A program made the translations under genes and the position numbers. The notes beneath the pieces are model-generated. The model was not told the origin of the DNA. It made no database searches and saw nothing but the letters and a program-made list of their open reading frames with translations. From NCBI RefSeq assembly GCF_006088715.1, contig NZ_CP030771.1, forward strand, positions 8,244,001 to 8,308,000: a stretch of 64,000 nucleotides of DNA, given 5' to 3'. Source of the stretch: Streptomyces sp. YIM 121038 (GTDB lineage Bacteria > Actinomycetota > Actinomycetes > Streptomycetales > Streptomycetaceae). This document shows, one piece after another, positions 24,388 through 33,400 of this stretch; position 1 is the stretch's first letter; each line of letters starts with the position of its first letter.

Positions 24388-25887
24388 ATGACCTCTGAGA
24401 GTTCAGACCTGCTCGCACCCCTCGATCTCGCCTTCTGGAGCATCGAGTCCGCCGAACACCCCATGCACCTGGGGGCCCTGGGCGTCTTCGCTGCCGACTC
24501 GCCGTCGGCCGCCGAGCACGCCGCCGAGCTGCTCGCCGCGCGCGCCGCCGCCGTACCGGGCCTGCGCCTGCGCATCCGGCAGGTGCTGCTGCCCCTCGGC
24601 GGCGCCGCGCGGCACCCCGCGCCCGGCTTCGACCCGCTGGACCACGTGCGGCTCGCCGCGCCCGTACGGGACTTCCACGCGGCGGCGGGCGCGCTGCTCC
24701 AGCGGCCCCTCGACCGGGACCGGCCGCCGTGGGAGGCGCATGTGCTGCCCGGCGCGGACGGCCGGGCCTTCGCCGTGCTCTTCAAGTTCCACCACGCGCT
24801 CGCGGACGGACTGCGGGCCCTCACGCTCGCGGCCGCGGTCATGGACCCGGCCGCGCGCGCCGAGCCCCCGGCCGCCCGTGCCCAGCCCCCGGCCGCGCCT
24901 GCCGGGCCCCCCGCCGAGCCCCCGGCCGCCCCCGCCGAGCGCCCCGCGCCGCGGCCGCCGTGGTGGCGCGCCCTCGATCCGCGCGCACTGCCCTGCCTGG
25001 CCGCCGCGGCGCCGGGCCTCGCGGCCGCCGTACCGGGCCGGGCCGCCGGGACCCTACGGGCCGGCGCCGGGTCCTTGCGCTCCGCCGCCGGTGACGTCGG
25101 CCGAGCCCTCGGCATCGGCGCGTCGGTCGCCCGCGCGACCTGGGGGACGCGCTCCTGCGCCGCCCTCACCTCCCGGCCCACCGGCACGCGCCGCACCGAG
25201 GGCGTCCTGCTCGACCTCGACGACGTACACCGCGTACGCAAGACCGCGGGCGGCACCGTCAACGACGTCCTGATCGCCGTCGTCGCCGGGGCCCTGCGGC
25301 GCTGGCTCGACGAGCGCGGCGACGGCAGCGCGGGCGTCGCGCCGCGCGCCCTCGTCCCCGTGTCGCGCCGGCGCCCGCGCACCGCCCATCCCCAGGGCAA
25401 CCGCCTCTCCGGCTATCTGGTCCGGCTGCCCGTGGACGACCCCGCCCCGCTGGCGCGCCTGGCCGCCGTGCGCGCCGCCATGGACCGCAACAAGGACGCG
25501 GGGCCCCTGCGCGGGGCCGGTGCCGTCGCGCTGCTCGCCGACCACGTGCCCCCGCTCGGGCACCGCGTCGGCGGCCCGGCCGTCGCCCACGCCGCCCGGC
25601 TGCTCTTCGACGTCCTGGTCACCAGCGTGCCCCTGCCGAGCCTCGGCCTCGCCCTGGGCGGCTGCCCGCTCACCGAGGTCTACCCCTTCGCCCCGCTCGC
25701 GCGCGGCCAGGCCCTGGCCGTCGCGGTCTCCACCTACCGGGGTCACGTGCACTACGGCCTCGTCGCCGACGCGGCGGCCGTGCCGGACCTGGAGCGGCTC
25801 GCGGCCTGCGTCCGCGCGGAGCTCGCCGGGCTCGTGGCCGCCTGCGACGACCGAACGAGTTTGATACCGGGCCCCCGCGCTACGTAA
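24388..25887 (+). CDS. Wax ester synthase/diacylglycerol acyltransferase (WS/DGAT)
   Basis: 499-aa WS/DGAT family enzyme that makes triacylglycerol (or wax esters) from acyl-CoA and diacylglycerol. The active-site motif HHALADG spans residues 135-141, preceded by PLDRDRPPWEAHVLPG; the C-terminal conserved block TVNDVLIAVVAGALRRWL follows. A Pro/Ala-rich spacer (about residues 152-190, repeats of PPAAP) separates the two halves and is longer than usual. ATG 24388 has no strong ribosome-binding site. The upstream 128 bp is AT-rich, with a GTACG...CGTAC inverted repeat near 24306-24325. It stands alone; the next gene is unrelated. Confidence 0.9.
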   Translation: MTSESSDLLAPLDLAFWSIESAEHPMHLGALGVFAADSPSAAEHAAELLAARAAAVPGLRLRIRQVLLPLGGAARHPAPGFDPLDHVRLAAPVRDFHAAAGALLQRPLDRDRPPWEAHVLPGADGRAFAVLFKFHHALADGLRALTLAAAVMDPAARAEPPAARAQPPAAPAGPPAEPPAAPAERPAPRPPWWRALDPRALPCLAAAAPGLAAAVPGRAAGTLRAGAGSLRSAAGDVGRALGIGASVARATWGTRSCAALTSRPTGTRRTEGVLLDLDDVHRVRKTAGGTVNDVLIAVVAGALRRWLDERGDGSAGVAPRALVPVSRRRPRTAHPQGNRLSGYLVRLPVDDPAPLARLAAVRAAMDRNKDAGPLRGAGAVALLADHVPPLGHRVGGPAVAHAARLLFDVLVTSVPLPSLGLALGGCPLTEVYPFAPLARGQALAVAVSTYRGHVHYGLVADAAAVPDLERLAACVRAELAGLVAACDDRTSLIPGPRAT

Positions 25888-25962
25888 AGTTCCGCTTTTG
25901 GAGCATCCGCGGTCGATCCCAGACGGGCCGCGGCACGAGCGCGATGAGGAACGACAGCGGCG

Positions 25963-27471
25963 ATGACGGTCACAGACGAGAGCCAGCAGGAAGGCACCGG
26001 CGCCGTCGCCGGGGCCGACGCGTACGGTCCGGGCATCGACCCCGAGCGTCTCGCCGTCTGCCTCAGCGTGCTCGAGGAGCTCGACGAGCTGGAGGTCGAC
26101 CACCCCGACGCGATCACCGTGCGCCGTGCCACGGCCGGGATCTACCGCACCGTGAAGCAGCGCCGCCGCCAGGAGCGCCGGGCCGCGAAGACCGCCCACG
26201 ACAAGGCCGTCACGGAAGCCACCGCCACCGGCTCCGCACAGCGCATCGACGACGAGACCGAGGGCATCCTGCCGTCGTCGGTCACCGAGGCGGGCAAGAT
26301 CGCGGGGATACTCCAGCGCCCCCGCTCCTGCTACACCTGCAAGGCGCGGTACGTCGAGGTCGACTACTTCTACCACCAGCTCTGTCCCGAGTGCGCCGCC
26401 CTGAACCGCGCCAAGCGCGACGCCAGTGCCGACCTCACGGGCAAGAGCGCGCTGCTCACCGGCGGCCGCGCCAAGATCGGCATGTACATCGCGCTGCGGC
26501 TGCTGCGTGACGGTGCCCACACCACGATCACCACGCGGTTCCCCAAGGACGCCATCCGCCGGTTCAAGGCCATGGAGGACTCGGCGGACTGGATCGACCG
26601 CCTGGAGGTCGTCGGCATCGACCTGCGCGACCCGGCCCAGGCCGTCGCCCTGGCCGAGCAGGTCGCCGAGCGGGGCCCGCTGGACATCCTGATCAACAAC
26701 GCCACCCAGACCGTGCGCCGGCTGCCCTCCGCCTACGCCGCGCTCGTCGAGGGCGAGAGCGCCCCGCTGCCCGCCGGTGAGCTCCCCGCCCACCACGTGA
26801 TCGGCGCCTTCAACTCCGGCGCGGTGGACGGCCTCGCCGCGCTGCCCGTCGGGGTCACGGGGCTCGACGCGCAGAAGGTCGCCGACCTCGCCCTGGTCGC
26901 GGGCAACGCCAGCGTCGAGCGGCACCGCGACGGCAGCGCCATCGACGCGGGCGGCCTGGTGCCGGACGTCGTGGACAGCAACACCTGGGTGCAGTCCATC
27001 GAGCAGATCTCTCCCGTGGAGCTCCTCGAGACGCAGCTGTGCAACTACACGGCGCCGTTCATCCTCATCAGCAAGCTGCGCGCGGTGATGGCCGAGGCCG
27101 CGCGCAAGGCGCCGAGCAAGCGCGCGTACGTCGTCAACGTCTCCGCGATGGAGGGCGTGTTCGGCCGCGGCTACAAGGGCGCGGGTCACCCCAACACCAA
27201 CGCCGCGAAGGCCGCCATGAACATGGTGACGCGGACCAGCGCCCAGGAGATGTTCCAGAGCGACGGCATCCTCATGACCTCCGTCGACACCGGCTGGATC
27301 ACCGACGAGCGCCCCCACTACGACAAGCTGCGCCTGGCCGAGGAGGGCTTCCACGCCCCGCTCGACCTGGTCGACGGCGCGGCCCGCGTCTACGACCCGG
27401 TCGTGCGCGGTGAGGCGGGCGACGACGTGTACGGCGTCTTCCTGAAGGACTACGCGCCCGGCAAGTGGTGA
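25963..27471 (+). CDS. Zinc-ribbon-containing SDR-fold protein lacking the catalytic Tyr
   Basis: 502 aa. The N-terminal ~115 residues are charged helices. A zinc ribbon follows: Cys123, Cys126, Cys141, Cys144 (C-x2-C-x14-C-x2-C). The Rossmann/SDR part begins at LTGGRAKIG (165-173), with NNATQ near 245-249. Catalytic Ser394 is present in NVSAMEG, but at the YxxxK site the sequence is T-N-A-A-K (Thr412, Lys416), so the tyrosine is absent. A long insertion (about 250-345) sits between NNAT and the active site. Long SDR-like proteins with the same HPxTNxAK pattern exist in actinobacteria and eukaryotes; the reaction is not known to me. Confidence 0.8.
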   Translation: MTVTDESQQEGTGAVAGADAYGPGIDPERLAVCLSVLEELDELEVDHPDAITVRRATAGIYRTVKQRRRQERRAAKTAHDKAVTEATATGSAQRIDDETEGILPSSVTEAGKIAGILQRPRSCYTCKARYVEVDYFYHQLCPECAALNRAKRDASADLTGKSALLTGGRAKIGMYIALRLLRDGAHTTITTRFPKDAIRRFKAMEDSADWIDRLEVVGIDLRDPAQAVALAEQVAERGPLDILINNATQTVRRLPSAYAALVEGESAPLPAGELPAHHVIGAFNSGAVDGLAALPVGVTGLDAQKVADLALVAGNASVERHRDGSAIDAGGLVPDVVDSNTWVQSIEQISPVELLETQLCNYTAPFILISKLRAVMAEAARKAPSKRAYVVNVSAMEGVFGRGYKGAGHPNTNAAKAAMNMVTRTSAQEMFQSDGILMTSVDTGWITDERPHYDKLRLAEEGFHAPLDLVDGAARVYDPVVRGEAGDDVYGVFLKDYAPGKW

Positions 27472-27844
27472 CCACGCGCCACGCGCCACGTGTCACGCAC
27501 CCCGTACCGCGCACCCCGTACCGCGCGTCCACCGCGTGACGCACCGCGCGCCCGCCCGCGAGTCAAGGGCGGCGCCGCCTCCTTCGGCTGCCGGGGCGTC
27601 TCCTCGCAGGGAGATGTCCGGAAGTCACCCCTTAGGTCTAGCGCTATCGAGCAGACTGCCGCTCATTTGGTTAATCTGGTGCGAACGGACGGCTGGAAGG
27701 CATCCACCACCGCCTCGCTGCCGTCCCGGGACAGGCTCGCCACCACGGCCGCGATCCCGCCCGAACCCGGCGCCACCGCGACCGCGAAGACAGCGAAAGC
27801 AATGAGGCATCGTTTGTCCGTTACGCGACACAGAGGAGTGCGCG
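27472..27844. other. 373-bp intergenic region upstream of a small peptide gene
   Basis: Contains a perfect 14-bp tandem duplication (CGCACCCCGTACCG twice, about 27496-27523) and an AT-richer stretch (27625-27680) that probably holds the promoter of the small gene. No coding sequence could be supported. Confidence 0.5.
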
Positions 27845-28018
27845 GTGACACCAGATCTGACGAAGCAGGAGAAGCGGCAGGCCGAGACCGGCGGTGAGCG
27901 GGCGGGCCGCCCGAAGCAGCTCCGCAACCTGGAGGCCTGGGCGATGGCGGCCCCGATCCGTCTCGCCGGTTACGAGGACGACCTCGCCGAGCCGCACATC
28001 CTGCCGGGTATCGACTGA
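27845..28018 (+). CDS. Small protein of unknown function, 57 aa (possible peptide precursor)
   Basis: Reading starts GTG at 27845, 6 bp after a strong AGAGGAG, and runs to TGA, closely followed by a strong terminator; these signals make it a real gene despite its size. The N-terminal ~30 residues are highly charged and polar (TKQEKRQAETGGERAGRPK). The C-terminal part is hydrophobic/acidic (AWAMAAPIRLAGYEDD, then LAEPHILPGID). The leader/core appearance suggests a ribosomally made peptide precursor, but no modification enzyme is adjacent and there is no Cys. It could equally be a small partner protein. I do not recognise the family. Confidence 0.65.
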   Translation: MTPDLTKQEKRQAETGGERAGRPKQLRNLEAWAMAAPIRLAGYEDDLAEPHILPGID

Positions 28019-28037
28019 CGGTATCCGCTCGCACGTC

Positions 28038-28077
28038 ACACGCACCCCGCGCCCACCCCATGGCGCGGGGTGCGTGT
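28038..28077. terminator. Strong hairpin terminator after the 57-aa gene
   Basis: Perfect 16-bp arms (ACACGCACCCCGCGCC and its complement), 8-base loop, 19 bp after the stop. Confidence 0.85.
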
Positions 28078-28163
28078 CGTCGGACGCCGTGCGTTCCGGG
28101 CCTTCCCGCCTCCCTGGCCCTCCTGGCCCACCCCGCGTCCGCGCGGTGTCCGCACCCCTCAAG

Positions 28164-28222
28164 ATTTCCCCAAAGAAATTCTGCAAAAACTCTTTTGGAA
28201 AGTGTGGGCGGCGGCCTAGCCT
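28164..28222 (+). promoter_or_regulatory. Promoter/operator of the ArsR-MFS operon
   Basis: An AT-rich imperfect inverted repeat, ATTTCCCCAAAGA (28164-28176) and TCTTTTGGAAAG (28191-28202), lies upstream of a -10-like TAGCCT (28217-28222). The ATG is only 7 bp after this hexamer, so the mRNA may be nearly leaderless. Such a palindrome is typical for ArsR-type self-repression. Confidence 0.55.
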
Positions 28223-28228
28223 CCCTGT

Positions 28229-29035
28229 ATGGCTGACGAACACCGGATCCTGGACCCCGAGCAGGACGCCGCCGCCCTCAAGGCCCTCACCCACCCCCTG
28301 CGCATCAGGCTGCTCGGCCTGCTCCGCGCGGACGGCCCCGCCACCGCGAGCGAGCTCGCCGTCAAGACCGGCGAGTCGTCCGCCTCCACCAGCTACCACC
28401 TGCGGGTCCTGGCGAAGTACGGATTCGTGGCCGAGGCCGAGCACCGCGACGGGCGCGAGCGGCGCTGGCAGTCGGTCCACGCCGTCACCAGCTGGAACAA
28501 CGCGGACATGGACGCCTCGCCGGAGGGCCGCGCCTTCCGGAGCAGCATGGCCCGGCGCCAGATCGACCACCTGACCCGGTCCCTGGCCCGGCACGAGCGG
28601 GACCTGGACGCCGGACGCTTCGGGCCCGAGTGGCGCGAACACGCCGGGATCACCGACCTCATGCCCCGCCTGACCGCCGACTCCCTGGCCGAGCTGTGGC
28701 AGGCCTTCGAGGGCAAGCTCGCGGAACTGACCGCGCGGGACGCCGCGGACCCGGGTGCGGAGCAGGTCGTGGTCTTCGCCGCGACCCTGCCGGTGGCGAC
28801 GCCGGCACCCGCCGCGGACGGCGAACCCGGCCCGACGGAGGACGGCGCCGCCGCCCCGGGCGCGCCCGACGCACCGGACGGCTCCGGCACGCACGCACCG
28901 GACGGCCCCCGGGCCGACGGGCCGGACGACCCCGGCGCCGACGGGCCGGACGCCCCCCGCGCCGACGCGCCGGACGACCCCGGCGGGCGGGACGGCTCCG
29001 GCACGCACCGGAACGTCAGCTGGGGCGTGTCGTGA
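28229..29035 (+). CDS. ArsR-family (HTH_20) regulator with repetitive acidic tail
   Basis: 268 aa. Winged helix at residues ~14-85 (ALTHPLRIRLLGLLRADGPATASELA, SSASTSYHLRVLAKYGFV), an effector/dimerisation helical region to ~180, then a low-complexity tail of ~75 residues built of Pro-Asp-Gly-Ala repeats (ADGPDDPGADGPDAPRADAP). No cysteine metal site is visible, so it is not a classical arsenic sensor. It overlaps the downstream transporter gene by 4 bp and probably represses it. The tail is not part of the family fold. Confidence 0.87.
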   Translation: MADEHRILDPEQDAAALKALTHPLRIRLLGLLRADGPATASELAVKTGESSASTSYHLRVLAKYGFVAEAEHRDGRERRWQSVHAVTSWNNADMDASPEGRAFRSSMARRQIDHLTRSLARHERDLDAGRFGPEWREHAGITDLMPRLTADSLAELWQAFEGKLAELTARDAADPGAEQVVVFAATLPVATPAPAADGEPGPTEDGAAAPGAPDAPDGSGTHAPDGPRADGPDDPGADGPDAPRADAPDDPGGRDGSGTHRNVSWGVS

Positions 29036-30381
29036 CGGTCCGGCAGCCCCTCGACCCCCGCGGCGCCCGGCGGAGATACGTGATCGCCTGTGGCCTCTTC
29101 TGGCTGCCGCTGGGCCTCGCCATCGCCCCGATGGTCCCGCTGATGACCGAGCGGGGCCTCGCCCTCGCGGCGGTCGCGGGCTGCGTCGCCGCGCACTCGC
29201 TGACCGCCGCGCTGCTCGAACTGCCCACCGGCGGACTCGCGGACGTCCTCGGCCGCAGGGCCGTGCTCGCCGCCGCGGGCGTGCTCGACGTGGTGGCGCT
29301 CACCCTGCACGCGCTCGGCACCACCGCCTGGGTGCTCGCCCTCGCCATGGCCTTCAAGGGAGCGGGCCGCGCCCTGTCCAGCGGCCCCGCCGAGGCCTGG
29401 TACGTCGACACCGTGCAGGCGAGCGCGGGGCCCGACGCCGAGCTGCGCACCGGCCTGGCGCGCGGCGCCACCGCGTCCTCCGCCGCCCTGGCGGCCGGCA
29501 CCCTCGTCGGCGGCTCGCTGCCCTGGCTGCTGGGGCTCGGCCCCGACCTCGGCGCCCGCCTCGACGGGGCCACGTCGGGGCTCGTCCTGCCGCTGTCCGT
29601 ACCGGCGCTGCTCGGCGTGGCCGTCGCCGTCGCCTTCATCGTGTACGTCCTGACCGCGCTGCCCGAGCCGCCCCGCCCCCGCGCCACCCTGCGCGGTGTG
29701 CTGCGCGGCGTCCCCGGCACCATCGCCGCCGGGATGCGCCTGGGCGGCAGCGACGCCCTGGTGCGCCGGGTCGTGCTCAGCGCGGGCGCGGCGGGCAGCG
29801 CCCTGGTCACCGTCGAACTGCTCACCCCGGGCCGCGCCGCGGACCTGACCGGCGCGGCGGAGTCGGGCGCGGTGGTGTTCGCGGGCCTCGCCTGCGCCGG
29901 ATATCTGTGCTCGGCCCTCGGCAGCCAGCTCGCCCCGCCCGTCGCCCGCCTCGCCGGTGGCGGGGAACGCGCCGTCCTCCTGTGCCTGGGCGCGGCCGGG
30001 GGCGGTCTGCTGCTGCTCGCGGTCACGGCGACCGCCACCGGACCGGTCCCGGTGCTGCTCGCGGTGGGCGGATACGCGCTCGTGTACCTGGGCCTCGGCG
30101 CGGCGAACCCCAGTCAGAACGAGCTGCTGCACCGCCGCGTGCCGAGCGAGGGCCGGGCCACCGCCCTCTCCGTCCAGTCCCTCGCGCTGCAACTGGTCGG
30201 TGCCCTCACCGGGTTGATCGCCGGTTTCCTGCCGGCCGGGCCCGCGCGCTGGCTCCTCGGCGCCGTCATCCTGCTCGCGGGCGCCGCGCTGTGGGCGCGC
30301 CGCACGGAACCGGCGGCCGGTCCCGGCGCGCCCGCCGATCGGTTCCCGCTGGTCAACTCCGAGTCCGCGGCGAAACGTTGA
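29032..30381 (+). CDS. MFS transporter (drug-efflux type)
   Basis: 449 aa with about 12 predicted membrane helices. The loop 2-3 signature GGLADVLGRRAVLAAAG and the early LELPTG segment mark the MFS fold. GTG 29032 overlaps the ArsR stop (GTGA), so the pair is one operon under the regulator's control. Substrate unknown; ArsR-MFS pairs in Streptomyces usually export small molecules. It lies ~8 kb from the ansamycin cluster edge, so export of that product is possible but unsupported. Confidence 0.9.
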   Translation: MTVRQPLDPRGARRRYVIACGLFWLPLGLAIAPMVPLMTERGLALAAVAGCVAAHSLTAALLELPTGGLADVLGRRAVLAAAGVLDVVALTLHALGTTAWVLALAMAFKGAGRALSSGPAEAWYVDTVQASAGPDAELRTGLARGATASSAALAAGTLVGGSLPWLLGLGPDLGARLDGATSGLVLPLSVPALLGVAVAVAFIVYVLTALPEPPRPRATLRGVLRGVPGTIAAGMRLGGSDALVRRVVLSAGAAGSALVTVELLTPGRAADLTGAAESGAVVFAGLACAGYLCSALGSQLAPPVARLAGGGERAVLLCLGAAGGGLLLLAVTATATGPVPVLLAVGGYALVYLGLGAANPSQNELLHRRVPSEGRATALSVQSLALQLVGALTGLIAGFLPAGPARWLLGAVILLAGAALWARRTEPAAGPGAPADRFPLVNSESAAKR

Positions 30382-30458
30382 CGTGACGCCGTGGAACCGT
30401 GACGCCGCGCACCGCGTTTCCTGGGGGGTGAGGTGACGGACGGCGTGAGGGGGACGCG

Positions 30459-33400
30459 GTGCTGGGGCTGACCATGCTGGTGACGTGGGCCGGGTCGATG
30501 CGCGACCGGTTCGGCCCGCGGCCGCCGGAGGTGCCGGGGGCGGGCGGGGCGGAGCCGGGGCCGGTGACCGGCGACCGGGCGGCGGCCGAGGAGCGGCTGC
30601 GCGCCCTCGCGGCGCTCCCGCTCGCGGCCCGCCGGGACGAGGTCGCGCGACGCTCGGCCGACGCGACGACGAGCCTGCTCGCGGACCTCTTCGCGTACGG
30701 GGCGACCTGCGAGGACCCCCGGCGGGTGCGCGAGGACGCCGGGCTCCTGGCCGACGTACTCGAAGGGGTCGTCGCCGCGCTCTCGGTCGGCCAGGACCCC
30801 CGTCGCAACGACGTCCGGCGCGTCGCGCAGATGCTGGCCGCGCAGACCCACCTGGTGCGCGGCATCGCCGCCGACGCGGTCGGGCACCGGGCCGAGGCAC
30901 ACCGCCACTTCTCGCTCGCCGCGCACCCGGCCGCCGCCCGGGTCGACGGCGTCGCCTTCGCGCTCGGCACGGCCGGGGCCGCCCTCACCGACGAGGAGAC
31001 CGACCGGGCCTCCCTCGCCGACGTCCCGGCACCCGCACGGGACGTGCTCGGCCCGCTGGAGGAGATGTGCGGCCGCGAACTCACCGGGCTCCGCAGGGCG
31101 TTGACGGTGCGCTGCGCGGCGTACGACGTGGTGGCGACGGTCGCCGGGGGCGGCGACCACGCGGAGGGAAGCCGGGAAGCCGCCCTGAAGCGCTGGCTGG
31201 AGCAGTGGGGCCCCGGCGCGGAGGTCGAGCTGTGGATCGCCTGGACGGGCGAGTTCGTCCGCAGGTCGGCCGCGGCCGAGTCCGCGGGCGGCGACGGGCA
31301 CGGCGATGACGACGGTGACGGTGACGGGGGCGGGGGAGGGGGCGGTGACGGCGGTGGGGATGCGGGTCCAGGCCGGAGCGGGGAAGGCGACGAGGCGCTC
31401 CTGGAGTGGGCGGCGCTCGGCGACCGGGCGCTCGCGGACTGCCCGGAACCCCCGCGGTTCCGCTGGACACTGGCCCACCATCTGCGCGCCCAGGGCGCGA
31501 CGGCCCGCGAGATCCGTGTCCTGACGGCCCTCGTGGACGACGATCCGGCGGACCTCCAGGCGGTCAGATCACTCGCCAACGCCTACGCCGGATCCGACCG
31601 CCTGGACGAGGCCGTCGCCCTGCTGCGCTCGCGGATCTCGGACCCGCCGGTGCCCGACGACGAGCCGTTCGTCGAGCTGATCGTGCTGCTCCTCGCCACC
31701 CGGCTGCGCCCGGAGGCGGCACAGTGGGACGAGGAGCTGGCCCGCATCACCGGCGGCCGCCGCATCACCGACGTCCTGCCCACGACGGGCAACGCCCCCG
31801 CACCCGCCGCGCGGCCGCCCGTGCACGCGGTGTTCCAGGACGGCAAACTGCTGATCGACCGCAACAGCGCCGACGTGCCGCCGGGCGAGGTCGCCGCCCA
31901 GTTCTGGGCGGCGATGATCGCGGGCAGCCCCGACGGCCCGGACCAGCTGAAGCGTCTCGGCGAGGACGAGCCGGGCCTCGCGGCCAAAGTGGCGAAGCTG
32001 CTCGGCGTCCCGCTCGTGACCCGCGCCCAGCGCGAGGCGTCCGAGCTCATCGGCCAGGGCGAGCACCACTTCCACCGCGGCGAGTACGCCGACGCCGCGA
32101 CGTACTACCAACGCGCCCTGGACGCCGACCCGGAGAGCTCGCTCGCCCTGCTGATGCTCGGCGACGTGCACTTCGTACGCCGCGAGATGGGGCTCGCCCG
32201 GGTCTACTTCCAGGAGTCGCTCGCCGTCGAGGAGACGCCGATGGCCTGGCGCTTCCTCGGCGACACCTTCCGCGACGCGCTCGACGGCACGGAGGAGGCC
32301 CGGCGCTGCTACGAACGCGCGCTGGCCCTCGACCCCGGCTACGGCGGGGCCCGCCAGGCCCTCGAAGCGCTGCCGCCCCGGACCGAGGTGCCCGCCCCGG
32401 CACCGGCCACCGGCGAAGCCGCGGCGCAACCCCCGACGGCCGCCCCCTCGACCGCCCAAGCCGCGGAGCCCGAAGCCCGGGAGACCGACCCCTCGCAGGC
32501 GCCGCCCCGGGCCGCCGAACCCCACGCGCCCGCGCGCTTCGGCGCCCCCTACGGCGGCCCCATCGGCCTCCCCGTCTCCGGTCCCGCCGCCGGCACCGGC
32601 ATCAAGGCCACGCTGCCCGCCGAGCTCGAAGCCGCCGTGCGGGACCGCGAGCCCGTGCTCGGCGAGCTGCTCGCCGCGGCCGGCGACGACGACCGCTTCG
32701 AGGCCTGGCTGCGCGCCGAAGGGGCGGACCACTGGGCGGACGCCCTCGACACCCTGCGGATGACGGTGTTCCAGTGGGCCGCCAAGGCGGGCGACTTCGA
32801 GCGCTCCCTGCTGCTGGCCCGGCGCGGCGTACAGATCGCCGAGCACCTCGACCGGCAGTGGCCCACCGGCGACCCCGAGGAGCCGGGCCGCGCGCGGCTC
32901 CTCGCGGACGCCTTGAAGCAGGCCGCGGGCGTCCTCGACGACATGGGGCGCTACAGCGAGGCGTACGACCTGCTGCGCCAGACCGAGCGGTGGCTGGTGA
33001 CCGACGAGCACGAGCGGGAGCGCACGGGCCGCGACCCGTGGCTCGACTACGGACAGCTCAGCAGCCTCGACCACTGGAGCGAGCTGTACCGCGACCTCGC
33101 GCGCGTGGCGCGCCGCTGCGGCGACGCGGCCGCGGCGGAGGAGTACCAGGCGAGGCTCGACGAGATCACCGCCGACGTCCCGGACAGTGACCACGAGCGG
33201 ATCGTGTCGCTCGTCGAACTCGCCGTGGCCTGGCACGAGCTGGGGGAGCGGGAGCGCGCCCTGAGCTGGTTCCACGAGGCCCTGCCGCTCGCCGAGCGGG
33301 AGGCGCTGCGCTCCCCGGTGCCGGTCGCGCTCGCCACCGTCCACCACTACCTGGGCGTCGTCCTCGGCGAACAGGGCTTCCCGCGCATGGCCCTGCACCA

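Noticed and set aside
27845..28018. Lasso-peptide reading of the 57-aa gene (Gly at a core start, Glu eight residues on)
   Set aside because: No Thr at the expected leader position and no lasso cyclase, protease or RRE gene nearby.
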